Notes: generated by a model not told the origin, from the letters alone. DNA of 64,000 bases from Fen-1273 sp963748405 (GCA_963748405.1 CAVVIT010000008.1:186001-250000), one strand, 5' to 3'. Numbered from the stretch's first letter, positions 25,441 to 34,286 are shown. Made by a program: numbers and translations.

Positions 25441-26637
25441 ATGGCTCGACCCAAGCGGGTGAAATCCGCAAAACCCCGGAAGGCGCCCCCTTCCCCTTCA
25501 AAGCAGGTCCAGACGCTCCGTTTCGCACACCCCTTTTTCGACACGGCTCAGCCCGACCGAAGAAAGCCTCAGGGCCCGTTCGGGCAGAGGATGCTCGATC
25601 ACATCCAGGGGACGCTCAACCCGATCCCCCCCGTTAAGGGGAAAAGTCTCATGACGCTGGCGGACGTCATCGGGTCATCGGGTGCGGAGGCGGTCGCGGC
25701 CTCCGGATCGATCACCATCCACGTGGCCGGGGACACGGGTGTACCGGAAACGGACCATGAAACGAAGCAGGTCATGGTCGCCGATGCGATGGCGAAAGAC
25801 TACGATCCGGCGCATCCCGACACCAGCCCCGCGTTCTTTCTGCACGCGGGGGACGTCATCTACGGCCCGGGTCAGAACTCATACCTCGATCAGTTTTACA
25901 GGCCGAACATGCACTATCCCGGGAAGATCGTTGCGATCCCCGGGAATCACGACGGCGAGTCGGCCGCGAAGATGAACGATTTCCGCACCTACTTCTGCGC
26001 GCCTGCTCCGGTCGTGCCCCCCATCGCCGGGAGCATATTCCGCCAGACGATGACGCAGCCCGGGGTCTACTGGTGCCTTGATGCGCCGTTCCTGCAGATC
26101 ATCGGTCTCTATTCAAACTCCGCGGAAAACCCGGGGTTCATTTCGGGGCCTTCGATAGGACAGGCGCAGAAACTGTGGCTCGTCGCCACGCTCTCGGCCC
26201 TCCGGGCCGCAAGGAACGCCGGTCCGAGAAAGGCGCTCATATTCATTACCCATCATCCTCCGTTCAGCAGCGGAGGACACGCCGGGAGCGCGCAGATGCT
26301 TGCGGACATTGACGATGCGTGCACCAGAGCCGGCATCATGCCCGACGCCTTCTTCTCCGGCCATGCCCATTCGATCCAGAGGTATACGAGGACGGTCCCC
26401 TTCGGCGGGAAGCCTCTCAGGATTCCGTTCGTCGTGACAGGGTGCGGGGGACACGGCGGTCAGACCGTTGCGCCCGTCCCCGCGGTCAAAACGGGAAACC
26501 CGGTGTATGAGTTTTCGTACGAAGGCTGGGGATACACGACGGTGAAGGTCACCCATGCGGCGATGACGATCACGTCGTACAGCGTTGATGCCGGCGGCGC
26601 GAAGTTGATTGACACGTGCACGAACCAGCTCGCCTGA
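25441..26637 (+). CDS. Metallophosphoesterase, apparently not exported
   Basis: 398 aa. The start MARPKRVKSAKPRKAPPSPS is very basic and lacks a hydrophobic core, so no signal peptide is evident. The catalytic motifs are ITIHVAGDTGVPE (first Asp), LHAGDVIYG (GD), IPGNHDGES (GNHD), FITHHPPFSSGG (H) and FFSGHAHSIQRY (GHAH). The overall pattern resembles the purple-acid-phosphatase-like branch of the calcineurin superfamily. It is monocistronic, with an inverted repeat just upstream. Confidence 0.85.
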   Translation: MARPKRVKSAKPRKAPPSPSKQVQTLRFAHPFFDTAQPDRRKPQGPFGQRMLDHIQGTLNPIPPVKGKSLMTLADVIGSSGAEAVAASGSITIHVAGDTGVPETDHETKQVMVADAMAKDYDPAHPDTSPAFFLHAGDVIYGPGQNSYLDQFYRPNMHYPGKIVAIPGNHDGESAAKMNDFRTYFCAPAPVVPPIAGSIFRQTMTQPGVYWCLDAPFLQIIGLYSNSAENPGFISGPSIGQAQKLWLVATLSALRAARNAGPRKALIFITHHPPFSSGGHAGSAQMLADIDDACTRAGIMPDAFFSGHAHSIQRYTRTVPFGGKPLRIPFVVTGCGGHGGQTVAPVPAVKTGNPVYEFSYEGWGYTTVKVTHAAMTITSYSVDAGGAKLIDTCTNQLA

Positions 26638-26878
26638 CCGAGCGGGAATCGCAGCCTACACGATCTCGACGATCTGTATGTGGTTCCCGCACGCAAACGC
26701 TCATAAGCCGCAGTTTCACGTTTCCTCCCCTTGTTTTGGAAAAATTACACACATGGGAAATAAATACCCTCCGCCCCCGTTCTGATCCCTCGTTTTCCGC
26801 ACAGATTCCGCGTGTCCTCCGTGGCACGATTCATGGAGCTATGTATCCCGGTATGTTCACGGACGTAAAAGGAGACCG

Positions 26879-27277
26879 ATGAAGCGCCTCTTCGCGGTTG
26901 CTGTCGCGGCATCACTTCTGGCGGGATGTGCGGAGAATTACGATGGCCGCTATCCTGTGGATACGATACGCGCGCGGACGGAAGGGAAGCGAAGTGCGGA
27001 GCCCGTAAGCGAAACCTATCCCTTGCATGCATGGTTCGAGATCAAGTCGGGCGAAGCGATCAGGATTCATGCCGGCGGTGTGACGTCCGTGTACGCCCCG
27101 TCGATCCTTCAGCAGACTCCGGGGGGTTTCGAGGCCGTCTCGAAGGACCCGTCCGGCCGCGGCCAGTGCTCCCTTTCGTTCGAAAAGGGAGACGAGGACG
27201 GCCTCTGCCGCCTCACGTTCACGTACGATCGTGTCCACTACCTCACGATGCTCTCCCGGGGAAAAGAAACCCGCTGA
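26879..27277 (+). CDS. Small lipoprotein of unknown function
   Basis: 132 aa. MKRLFAVAVAASLLAGC is a clear lipoprotein signal with lipobox LAGC; GGAGA lies 6 bp before the ATG at 26879. The mature part is short and polar, with a pair of cysteines (QCSLSF and GLCRLTF) that could form a disulfide. No family is recognised. The nearest neighbour downstream is the NADH dehydrogenase, which has its own promoter. Confidence 0.7.
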   Translation: MKRLFAVAVAASLLAGCAENYDGRYPVDTIRARTEGKRSAEPVSETYPLHAWFEIKSGEAIRIHAGGVTSVYAPSILQQTPGGFEAVSKDPSGRGQCSLSFEKGDEDGLCRLTFTYDRVHYLTMLSRGKETR

Positions 27278-27292
27278 CCTCCGGCGCCTTTA

Positions 27293-27321
27293 TTGAAAGT
27301 GGGTTTCAAATTCGATATACT
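27293..27321 (+). promoter_or_regulatory. Sigma-70-type promoter of the NADH dehydrogenase gene
   Basis: TTGAAA (27293-27298) and TATACT (27316-27321) are separated by 17 bp, close to the housekeeping consensus. The expected start is near 27328, about 28 bp before ATG 27356. A palindrome overlaps the -10 element. Confidence 0.6.
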
Positions 27322-27334
27322 ATACGTCGAATTT
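27308..27334. promoter_or_regulatory. Operator-like palindrome AAATTCGA-N11-TCGAATTT over the -10 box
   Basis: Perfect 8-bp arms flank the -10 hexamer and the likely start site, so a bound protein would block polymerase. This is the arrangement of a repressor operator controlling the NADH dehydrogenase and possibly the operon behind it. The repressor is not identified. Confidence 0.5.
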
Positions 27335-27355
27335 ACCTGACTGTTCTTTCCCCGA

Positions 27356-28744
27356 ATGCATACATTCCCCGGGTTCCGAAAAGTTCCTCTCCCCGCTTCG
27401 GAGAACACGAGAATCCTGATTCTCGGCGGCGGCTTCGGCGGCCTCTACGCCGCGCTGGAGATGGAACGGACGCTGGCGGACGTCCCGGGCGTTGAAATCA
27501 CGCTTGTCAACAGGGACAACTTCTTCCTTTTTACCCCGCTCCTCCACGAGGTCGCCGCAAGCGATATTGACGTCACGCACATCGTCAGCCCCATCCGTCA
27601 GCTTCTCCGGAAAGCGCGTTTCTTCAACGGCAATGTGGAATCCATCGACCTGGAGAAGAAGAGCGTCGTTGTTTCTCACGGGGGAGAGCACCACCGCCAT
27701 GACCTTGCGTACGATCATCTCCTGATCGCCCTCGGGTCCGTGACGAACCTTCGCATGCTTCCCGGGGAAGAGGACGTCATGACGATGAAATCGCTCGGCG
27801 ATGCGATTCAACTCCGGAACCGGCTCATAGGACTTCTCGAGGCGGCGGATTTCGATTGTTTCCCCGAAGAGCGCGAGCCTCTCCTGAACGTCGTTGTCGC
27901 CGGGGGCGGGTTTGCCGGTGTCGAAACCGTCGCCGCCGTGAACGATTTCCTTCAGGGTGCCCTGAGGTTCTATCCCCACCTTAACCGCCGAATGATCAGG
28001 GTCGTGCTTGTCCACGCCGGCCCCTGCATACTGCCGGAGCTCGGTCAGGAGCTCGGCATCTATGCCCGGAGGAAACTTGAGGCCAGGGGCGTTGAGATCC
28101 GCACAGGGTCGACGGTCACGTCGTTTCTCGGTTCCGTCGTCGTCCTGCATGATGGAACGAGAATTCCCGCGAACACGCTCGTCTGGGCCGCCGGCACGTC
28201 CCCGAACCCTCTGATCGAAGGGCTCGCGTGCGTGAAGGACCGCGGACGGATCGTGGTCGACGACTTCCTGGAAGTCCCGGGTCATCCGGGCGTCTGGGCG
28301 CTCGGGGACTGCGCGCTCGTTCCCGACCCCTCGACCGGAGGGTATTGCCCGGCCACGGCCCAGCACGCGCTCAGACAGGGAAGCGTGGCGGGGAGGAATA
28401 TCGCCGCCGCCGTTCTCGGAGCGCGGAAACAGCCTTTCGGGTTCAGGACGATCGGAGCGCTTGCGGCGATAGGGAGGAGGACGGGCGTCGCCAGGATCTT
28501 CGGCGTGAATTTTTCCGGATTCATTGCCTGGTGGATGTGGAGGACGGTTTACCTGGGCAAGCTTCCCCGTTTCGAGAAGAAGCTCCGCGTCGCGCTGGAC
28601 TGGACGCTCGATCTCGTCTTTTCGAAAGACCTCGTGCAGTTCGAGACCCTGCGCGCCGCGACCGTTTCGCACATGCGCGGGACGCCCGAGTTTCCCGCTT
28701 CCGTCGTCACGAATTCCGTCGCCACGAAGCAATCCCCCCGTTGA
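27356..28744 (+). CDS. ndh: Type II NADH dehydrogenase (NDH-2)
   Basis: 462 aa. The FAD site is ILILGGGFGGLYAALEME and the NAD(H) site is NVVVAGGGFAGVETVAA; VWALGDCALVPD is the second FAD motif. The C-terminal part (FIAWWMWRTVYLGKLPRFEKKLRVALDW) is the amphipathic membrane-binding end of NDH-2 enzymes. It passes electrons from NADH to quinone without proton pumping. ATG 27356 has no clear ribosome-binding site. A terminator-like hairpin separates it from the radical SAM operon 102 bp downstream. Confidence 0.92.
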   Translation: MHTFPGFRKVPLPASENTRILILGGGFGGLYAALEMERTLADVPGVEITLVNRDNFFLFTPLLHEVAASDIDVTHIVSPIRQLLRKARFFNGNVESIDLEKKSVVVSHGGEHHRHDLAYDHLLIALGSVTNLRMLPGEEDVMTMKSLGDAIQLRNRLIGLLEAADFDCFPEEREPLLNVVVAGGGFAGVETVAAVNDFLQGALRFYPHLNRRMIRVVLVHAGPCILPELGQELGIYARRKLEARGVEIRTGSTVTSFLGSVVVLHDGTRIPANTLVWAAGTSPNPLIEGLACVKDRGRIVVDDFLEVPGHPGVWALGDCALVPDPSTGGYCPATAQHALRQGSVAGRNIAAAVLGARKQPFGFRTIGALAAIGRRTGVARIFGVNFSGFIAWWMWRTVYLGKLPRFEKKLRVALDWTLDLVFSKDLVQFETLRAATVSHMRGTPEFPASVVTNSVATKQSPR

Positions 28745-28793
28745 GTTTTATCATTCTCCGGCATATATTACCTGCAGACAGTTCATTGACGAA

Positions 28794-28826
28794 GGCCTCC
28801 TCATCACCGCGGTGGGGGGGCCTTTT
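28794..28826 (+). terminator. Terminator-like hairpin between ndh and the radical SAM operon
   Basis: A GC-rich stem joins GGCCTCC (from 28794) with GGGGGGCC (to 28822), with an inner CACCG/CGGTG pairing, and is followed by TTTT. It ends 20 bp before the radical SAM start, so read-through from ndh would pass it and it might attenuate the downstream operon. Confidence 0.5.
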
Positions 28827-28846
28827 GTAGTTCACAGGAGCCTTCC

Positions 28847-30052
28847 ATGCCCCGCCCGGCCGGCAAGTTCGAACTGGCGAAAACGATTCTTGCGAACTGG
28901 CGCATCATCAGGGCGAAACCGTCCGTGAACCGGTTTCTCCTCCGGTACCTCCGTGACTTCACCGTGATGAAGACCGGGAGGCGTCTTATTGTTCACTCCC
29001 ACCTCCCCCCGCTGAACAGCCTGGCATACTCCCGGTTCATCGACGACCACGTCCTCCGGGACTGTTCCGGCCCGTCTCACGCCCAGATCGGGGTTACGGG
29101 GGATTGCCCGCAGAACTGCGCGTATTGCTATAACCGGGGGCGCAGCGGCGTCACGATGGACACGCGGACCATACTTGAGCTCGTCAGGGAACTCAAGGAG
29201 ATGGGCGTGTTCTGGATCGGCCTGACGGGGGGCGAGCCTCTCTTGAACCGCGATCTGCCGGCAATTGTACGCGCAATCGGGGAAGATTGCTGCGCTAAGC
29301 TCTTCACGACGGGGCACGGTCTCACGGAGGAACTGGCGGGGGAACTGAAGAAGGCCGGCCTCTATTATGTGACGGTCAGCCTCGATCACATGGACGAGAA
29401 GACACACGACAGGATACGCGGATACAGGGGGGCGTTCCGGACCGCCCTGCGGGCGATCGAAACTCTCAGGAAGCTGGGAGACATGCACGTGAGCGTCTCG
29501 ACAGTCCTCTCGGGGAATATGCTTGAAACCGGGAACGTGGAAGAATTCCTGGCGTTCCTCCGGCGGCTGGATGTGGACGAGGCGTGGTTGAGCGAGTCGA
29601 AGCCGTCGGTGCAGGCGGGGGGCGGGCCCCCCCGTGTCATCACGGACACGGAGCGGAATGATCTGATGAGGTTGCAGGACGATCATAACCGCCTCGGGGA
29701 ATTGACGGTCAACTACCTGGGACACCTGGAGGACGGGAATCGATTCGGATGCACGGCGGGAACGAAAATGGTGTACATCGATCCGTACGGCGATGTCGGC
29801 CCGTGCGTCTTCCTCCCGATGTCGTTCGGCAATGTGCGCGAGAAACCCCTCCGGGCCATCTACGGGGACATGCGCGGTCATTTTCGCACGGGATGCCGGT
29901 GCTTTATCAATCAAAACCACGATGTGGTCCGGGATTTCTATCACGGAAGCGTTCCACTGAACCGTGCGGAATCGCTGCGGGTCCTGGAGCGGGTCCACTT
30001 CGGGCCTGGTCCCCGGTATTTCCGGCTTCAGCATCACGGAGAATTGCGATGA
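28847..30052 (+). CDS. Radical SAM enzyme with SPASM-like C-terminus
   Basis: 401 aa. The SAM [4Fe-4S] motif is GDCPQNCAYCYN (C87, C91, C94), followed by the LTGGEPLLN motif. The last third has spaced cysteines (GCTAGTKMVYIDPYGDVGPC, GCRCF) of the SPASM/twitch type that bind an extra cluster. A basic helical N-terminus of about 70 residues precedes the barrel. Relatives modify peptides or make cofactors. No precursor peptide is visible. It heads an operon whose next three genes each overlap the previous stop by 4 bases. The substrate is unknown. Confidence 0.88.
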   Translation: MPRPAGKFELAKTILANWRIIRAKPSVNRFLLRYLRDFTVMKTGRRLIVHSHLPPLNSLAYSRFIDDHVLRDCSGPSHAQIGVTGDCPQNCAYCYNRGRSGVTMDTRTILELVRELKEMGVFWIGLTGGEPLLNRDLPAIVRAIGEDCCAKLFTTGHGLTEELAGELKKAGLYYVTVSLDHMDEKTHDRIRGYRGAFRTALRAIETLRKLGDMHVSVSTVLSGNMLETGNVEEFLAFLRRLDVDEAWLSESKPSVQAGGGPPRVITDTERNDLMRLQDDHNRLGELTVNYLGHLEDGNRFGCTAGTKMVYIDPYGDVGPCVFLPMSFGNVREKPLRAIYGDMRGHFRTGCRCFINQNHDVVRDFYHGSVPLNRAESLRVLERVHFGPGPRYFRLQHHGELR

Positions 30053-30501
30053 GTCTGATGAATCCTGCTGCCCGGCGGCACGCGGCCTTCAAAGTGAAAA
30101 CCCTGTACAGGAGCGTGAGCCTTCTGTGTTTCCTCGCTTTTGCGTCCGTCGGGTGCCTGTTTCTCTTCTCCCCGGGGACGCCCTTCGTATTCTTCAATGA
30201 TCTCTCACGCGAGTGGGGAATGCGGCCGTCTCCGGTCGAAGGGGCGGGACTGTTTCAGGTGCTCGCGGCCGGGTATATGTATCTCGTCACGCTCCTTGCG
30301 TACATGATGTTCAAGCACCCCCTGAGCCCGCATTTTCCGCTCCTCCTTGTCAATGCCAAGGGCGCCAGCGCACTCCTCTCGGCCGCCCTGTTTCTCATCC
30401 GCGCCCCGTACCTGATCTTCATCGCCAATGCGGTTACAGACGGAACGATAGCGCTCGGCGTGGCGCTGATCTACGTCTGGTTGAAAAAGAGGTCCGCGTG
30501 A
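30049..30501 (+). CDS. Four-helix membrane protein in the radical SAM operon
   Basis: 150 aa; ATG 30049 overlaps the radical SAM stop (ATGA). Four hydrophobic helices are evident: SVSLLCFLAFASVGCLFLF, LFQVLAAGYMYLVTLLAYMM, FPLLLVNAKGASALLSAALF and FIANAVTDGTIALGVALIYVW. No catalytic residues are recognised. The size and topology resemble DoxX-like small membrane proteins only loosely. It may anchor or feed electrons to the operon's enzymes. Confidence 0.7.
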   Translation: MSLMNPAARRHAAFKVKTLYRSVSLLCFLAFASVGCLFLFSPGTPFVFFNDLSREWGMRPSPVEGAGLFQVLAAGYMYLVTLLAYMMFKHPLSPHFPLLLVNAKGASALLSAALFLIRAPYLIFIANAVTDGTIALGVALIYVWLKKRSA

Positions 30502-31046
30502 CCATCCTCTTTCGAATCCTCCGCGCCTTCACCCCCCCGCTCGTCCGGCGGCGCGGGCTCGAGGTCCTCTTCCGCTCGACCGCTTCCGCATTCGGGCGCA
30601 GAATCCCCGCAGGGAGCGAGCTTCCGTTTGAAAGGAGGCTTGCGCAGTACGCCCGGTTCACTCACGAGGAGTCCCTGAAATCCCTTCTCTCGGCCGACGG
30701 CGGGAAGGAAAAAAAGGACCGGCTCTTCCAGTCGGGCCAGGCCATCGGAAGACGGCTCAGGAAGAAGTTCGGCGTCTCCTCTCCCGGCGATGCGGTCGAG
30801 GCGATGCGCGTTCTGTACCGGAGCCTGGATATCGAGATCCGCTCCCCTGCTCCGGGACGGTTGACCGTGGGCCGCTGCTTCTTCAGCCGCTATTACTCAC
30901 CTGATTCCTGCGGTATGGTCTCCTCCCTTGACGACGGCGTGTATGCCGGGCTCTCCGGAGGCGGGAGGCTCCGGTTCACGGCGAGGATCACGGAAGGATC
31001 GTTGTGCTGCCGTGCGGAGACCGCTCCGGGGGAGGACGGAATATGA
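30498..31046 (+). CDS. L-2-amino-thiazoline-4-carboxylate hydrolase-like protein
   Basis: 182 aa; GTG 30498 overlaps the previous stop (GTGA). The C-terminal half RCFFSRYYSPDSCGMVSSLDDGVYAGLSG then RITEGSLCCRAE has the placement of cysteines and the C...SSLD..V..G...CC pattern seen in the ATC-hydrolase-like family. Most members have no known reaction and sit beside redox or radical SAM genes. The helical N-terminus is basic. The assignment rests on pattern only. Confidence 0.5.
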   Translation: MTILFRILRAFTPPLVRRRGLEVLFRSTASAFGRRIPAGSELPFERRLAQYARFTHEESLKSLLSADGGKEKKDRLFQSGQAIGRRLRKKFGVSSPGDAVEAMRVLYRSLDIEIRSPAPGRLTVGRCFFSRYYSPDSCGMVSSLDDGVYAGLSGGGRLRFTARITEGSLCCRAETAPGEDGI

Positions 31047-32341
31047 GACGGGCGATCGTCGTGGGGACGGGGGCGGGGGGCGCGACGGCGGCCAGGGAGC
31101 TTCAGGGAAGATTCGACGTCACCGTTCTTGAAGCCGGGAAGGAATTCGTGCCGTTCGGCATGAACCTGAATGTCATGGAGAAGCTTCGCCCGACGGGTCT
31201 CCTGTTCGACCCACGCGAGATCCGTCTGCTTTTCCCTCCCATGAATGTCGGGAAGACAGCCGGCGGGATGGTCCTCGTCAAGGGAATCGCCTCGGGAGGG
31301 ACGACGACGCTCGCCACGGGGAATGCCCTCCGGTGTGACGGTGACCTGAAGGCTCTCGGGATCCACCTTGACGAAGAATTCGACGAGTTGTACCGGGAAA
31401 TCCCGGTCAGCGTGGACCACAGGCGGAAGTGGAGGCGTTCAACGCGGCGACTGTTCGATGTGTGCAGCGGGATGGGGCTGGACCCCTGCGTCACGCCGAA
31501 GATGGTGGACTATGCGAAATGCAGGCGCTGCGGAAGGTGCGTCCTCGGGTGTCCCGGGGGTGCAAAATGGGACAGCCGGCGGTTCCTCGATGATGCACTC
31601 AGCATGGGTGCCCGCGTGGCGTGGGGATGTACGGCCGGGAAGATCCGGACCGTGAACGGGGAGGCGGCCGGTGTGGAAGTGCGGCGCGGCAGGAACCGGG
31701 AATTTCTTCCGGCCGATGTCGTCGTCCTTGCGGCCGGGGGACTCGGGACGCCGCGCATACTCCGCAGCTCCGGCATCGCCGTCGAACCGCGCCTCTTCGT
31801 CGACCCCGTCCTGTGCGTTGCCGCCCGGTGGAAATCGGCGTACCAGAACAGGGAAGTCCCCATGCCGTTCGTCGTCAACAGGGACCGCTACATTGTGTCC
31901 CCCTACTTCGACCACCTCAGTTTTTTCTTCAACAGGGAGTGGAGGATTCCCGCGGAGAACATCGTCTCGCTCATGGTGAAGCTGGCGGATGAGAGCGCGG
32001 GGAGCGTGAACGGGCAGGTCAGCAAGGATCTCACCCCCGCTGATGAATCGCGCCTCCGGGAAGCGGTTCTCCTGTGCAGGGATATACTCGCCGGGTTCGG
32101 CGTCGACAGGAACAGGACGTTCCTGGGCACGCTGAACGCGGGGCACCCGGGGGGGATGCTCCCTTTAACCGAACGGGAAGCCGGGACGTTTCACAATCCG
32201 GGATTGCCCCCGAACGTCTACGTGGCCGACGCAACGCTTTTCCCCCGCTCGCCCGGCAATCCCCCCATGTTCACGATCATGGCGATGGCAAAGCGGGTGA
32301 GCAAAGTCTGCATCAGGGAATTCGCGAAACCCGCTCAATGA
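31043..32341 (+). CDS. GMC-type FAD oxidoreductase with an inserted ferredoxin-like cysteine motif
   Basis: 432 aa; ATG 31043 overlaps the previous stop (ATGA). The FAD-binding loop VVGTGAGGATAAREL opens the protein, and the GMC C-terminal signature HPGG...VADATLFPRSPGNPPMFTI carries the catalytic His-Asn region. Between them CRRCGRCVLGCPGG (C160, C163, C166, C170) is a [4Fe-4S]-type motif. Such a hybrid would move electrons between a flavin-bound substrate and an iron-sulfur carrier. It is the last gene of the operon; membrane association through the small partner is possible. Confidence 0.85.
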   Translation: MRRAIVVGTGAGGATAARELQGRFDVTVLEAGKEFVPFGMNLNVMEKLRPTGLLFDPREIRLLFPPMNVGKTAGGMVLVKGIASGGTTTLATGNALRCDGDLKALGIHLDEEFDELYREIPVSVDHRRKWRRSTRRLFDVCSGMGLDPCVTPKMVDYAKCRRCGRCVLGCPGGAKWDSRRFLDDALSMGARVAWGCTAGKIRTVNGEAAGVEVRRGRNREFLPADVVVLAAGGLGTPRILRSSGIAVEPRLFVDPVLCVAARWKSAYQNREVPMPFVVNRDRYIVSPYFDHLSFFFNREWRIPAENIVSLMVKLADESAGSVNGQVSKDLTPADESRLREAVLLCRDILAGFGVDRNRTFLGTLNAGHPGGMLPLTEREAGTFHNPGLPPNVYVADATLFPRSPGNPPMFTIMAMAKRVSKVCIREFAKPAQ

Positions 32342-32449
32342 AGTCCCCGGAGCAGCCGACTGTTCGTCCTCCTGCAGGTTCCTCTCCCATTCGCGTGCCG
32401 GCTTCGTCATTGTGGATCTCCTTCGGGTGCGGGCCGCTCTACTGGACGA

Positions 32450-32878
32450 CTACGACAGCGTCCCCCTTGATTTGAGAAGAAGGACCGGCACGGCCACGCT
32501 GTGGCGCACCCTCGTTGCCGTCGTCCCCAGGAAGAGGTCGGCGACGAACCGGTGTCCGTGCGTCGTCATTGCCACGAGGTCGCATTTCCCCTTCTGGACC
32601 CACTTGACGATCTCGTCCGCGGGCTCACCGTAGGCGAGTTCGGCCTCCGTCGCAATGCCGGCGGAGACGAATTCCGCCTGGACCTTTTCAAGGTATTCCC
32701 TGTCCTCCACGATCTCGGGGCTCACGGCGTCCGCGCCGAACGTCCGTGCCGCCCATCCGTCCGCAACGTGGAGGAGGACGAGCTTGCTGTGCAGGAGCTG
32801 CGCGAGCTGTTTGACGTGTTCGATGATCGTCCGGTCGCTTGGCGTGCCGTCGAGAGTCACGAGTATGGTCTTGTACAT
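32450..32878 (-). CDS. Universal stress protein (UspA family)
   Basis: 142 aa. ILVTLDGTPSDRTIIEHVKQLA begins the domain and THGHRFVADLFLGTTATRVRHSVAVPVLLL holds the ATP-binding G-2X-G-9X-G(S/T)-like motif with small substitutions. The cytoplasmic protein binds ATP and supports stress survival. It is transcribed directly after mntH (25 bp gap), so metal supply may control it. Confidence 0.9.
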   Translation of the reverse strand: MYKTILVTLDGTPSDRTIIEHVKQLAQLLHSKLVLLHVADGWAARTFGADAVSPEIVEDREYLEKVQAEFVSAGIATEAELAYGEPADEIVKWVQKGKCDLVAMTTHGHRFVADLFLGTTATRVRHSVAVPVLLLKSRGTLS

Positions 32879-32903
32879 GCGAACCCCTTTCTGGGTGTCG
32901 GAA

Positions 32904-34286
32904 TCAGCCGCCGGTAATGACGTGCCAGGCCGTCTGAAGGGAGTCGGGAAGCCCGTAGACGTCGAGGAGCGTGATCAGGATCGCGCTTCCCCAGCCGGCG
33001 ATCAGGAGGAACCAGCCGTTCTTCCAGGCCCCCATCCGCTTCCGTGATGACGTGAACTGAAGCAACGGGAACATCGCAAACGGGAGTTGAAGCGCGAGAA
33101 CGACCTGGCTGAGCGTCAGGAGGTCGTTCACGCTGCTGTCCCCGCGGATCCCGATGATGAACACCGCCGGGAGAATGGCGAGGAACCGTGTAATGAGGCG
33201 GCGTACCCAGGGGCTGATCCTCCAGTGCATGAACCCTTCCATGACGACCTGCCCCGCAAGAGTCCCCGTGATCGTGCTGCTCTGGCCGCTGGCAAGAAGC
33301 GCGACCGCGAACAGCGTGCTTGCCGCCGAAAAGCCGAGCAGGGGGGCGAGCGTAAGGTGCGCGATCCGGATCCAGTCGGCGTTCTCTCCGAAGACGACCA
33401 CAGCGCCTCCCGGCATGACCATGCTCTCCTTGCCGAAGAAGACCATTGCCGCGAGAACCAGGATCGCTGCGTTGACAAAAAAGGCGATCGTCAGGGCGAC
33501 CGTCGAATCGATCGTGTTGAACTGGATCGCCCGTTTGATGGACGAGGCATCCTTCTGAAACTTGCGGCTCTGCACGAGCGCCGAGTGAAGATACAGGTTG
33601 TGGGGCATTACCGTGGCGCCGATCATCCCTATGGCGACGTAGATCATCCCCGCGTGCCGGAAGTTCGGGGATATGAGCGCGCGCCCCATCTCGAGGAAAC
33701 TCGGCTGCGTCTGGGGAAGGATGAAGATCTCGATGAAATAGCAGACCCCGATCGTCGCCACGAGGAGCAGGATTACCGCCTCGATCGTCCGCATCCCGAA
33801 CTGCTGGAGGGCGAGGAGGAGGATCACGTCGAGCCCGGTGATGATGACCGCCCAGAACAGGGGGATGTGAAACAGGAGATTCAGCGCCACCGCGCTCCCG
33901 AGGACCTCCGCCAGGTCGCAGGCACCGATGGCGGATTCGCTGAAAAACCAATTCGGCCAGCGGGTCCACTTCGGGTACCAGTCGCGGCAGCACTGTGCGA
34001 GATCCTTCCCCGTCACCACCCCCAGCCGGGCGGCGATGACCTGCATGAATATGGCCATGAGGCTCGCGAGCCCCACGACCCAGAGCAGGTCGTATTTGAA
34101 CTGCGCCCCTCCGAGCAGGTCGGTCCCCCAGTTGCCGGGATCCATGTACCCGACGCTGACGAGGACCGCCGGTCCGACGAACGCGCGCCACTGCCGCCAG
34201 AACCCGGCCTCGTGTGGAGGGACGTCGACGGTTCCGTGGATCCCCTCGAGCGACGTGTGTTCCACCTCCTTTTCCTGTTGGCCCAT
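32904..34286 (-). CDS. mntH: Nramp-family manganese/divalent-metal transporter
   Basis: 460 aa with about eleven membrane helices. The metal-binding motif DPGNWGT lies in the first helix, and the second signature MPHNLYLHSALVQSR is in helix 6. These are the hallmark residues of Nramp proteins, which take up Mn2+ or Fe2+ with protons. The start codon overlaps the stop of the DtxR-family regulator gene, so both are made from one transcript. Regulation by that protein through the palindrome at 34959-34976 is likely. Confidence 0.92.
   Translation of the reverse strand: MGQQEKEVEHTSLEGIHGTVDVPPHEAGFWRQWRAFVGPAVLVSVGYMDPGNWGTDLLGGAQFKYDLLWVVGLASLMAIFMQVIAARLGVVTGKDLAQCCRDWYPKWTRWPNWFFSESAIGACDLAEVLGSAVALNLLFHIPLFWAVIITGLDVILLLALQQFGMRTIEAVILLLVATIGVCYFIEIFILPQTQPSFLEMGRALISPNFRHAGMIYVAIGMIGATVMPHNLYLHSALVQSRKFQKDASSIKRAIQFNTIDSTVALTIAFFVNAAILVLAAMVFFGKESMVMPGGAVVVFGENADWIRIAHLTLAPLLGFSAASTLFAVALLASGQSSTITGTLAGQVVMEGFMHWRISPWVRRLITRFLAILPAVFIIGIRGDSSVNDLLTLSQVVLALQLPFAMFPLLQFTSSRKRMGAWKNGWFLLIAGWGSAILITLLDVYGLPDSLQTAWHVITGG

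Noticed and set aside
26821..26836. TGGCACG sequence before the small lipoprotein as a sigma-54 promoter
   Set aside because: The -12 element lacks the essential C (GG instead of GC).
32165..32410. 81-aa minus-strand ORF with AAGGAG before its ATG
   Set aside because: Good ribosome-binding site but most of the frame lies antisense to the GMC gene and has no motif; might be a short peptide after the stress protein, but evidence is too thin.
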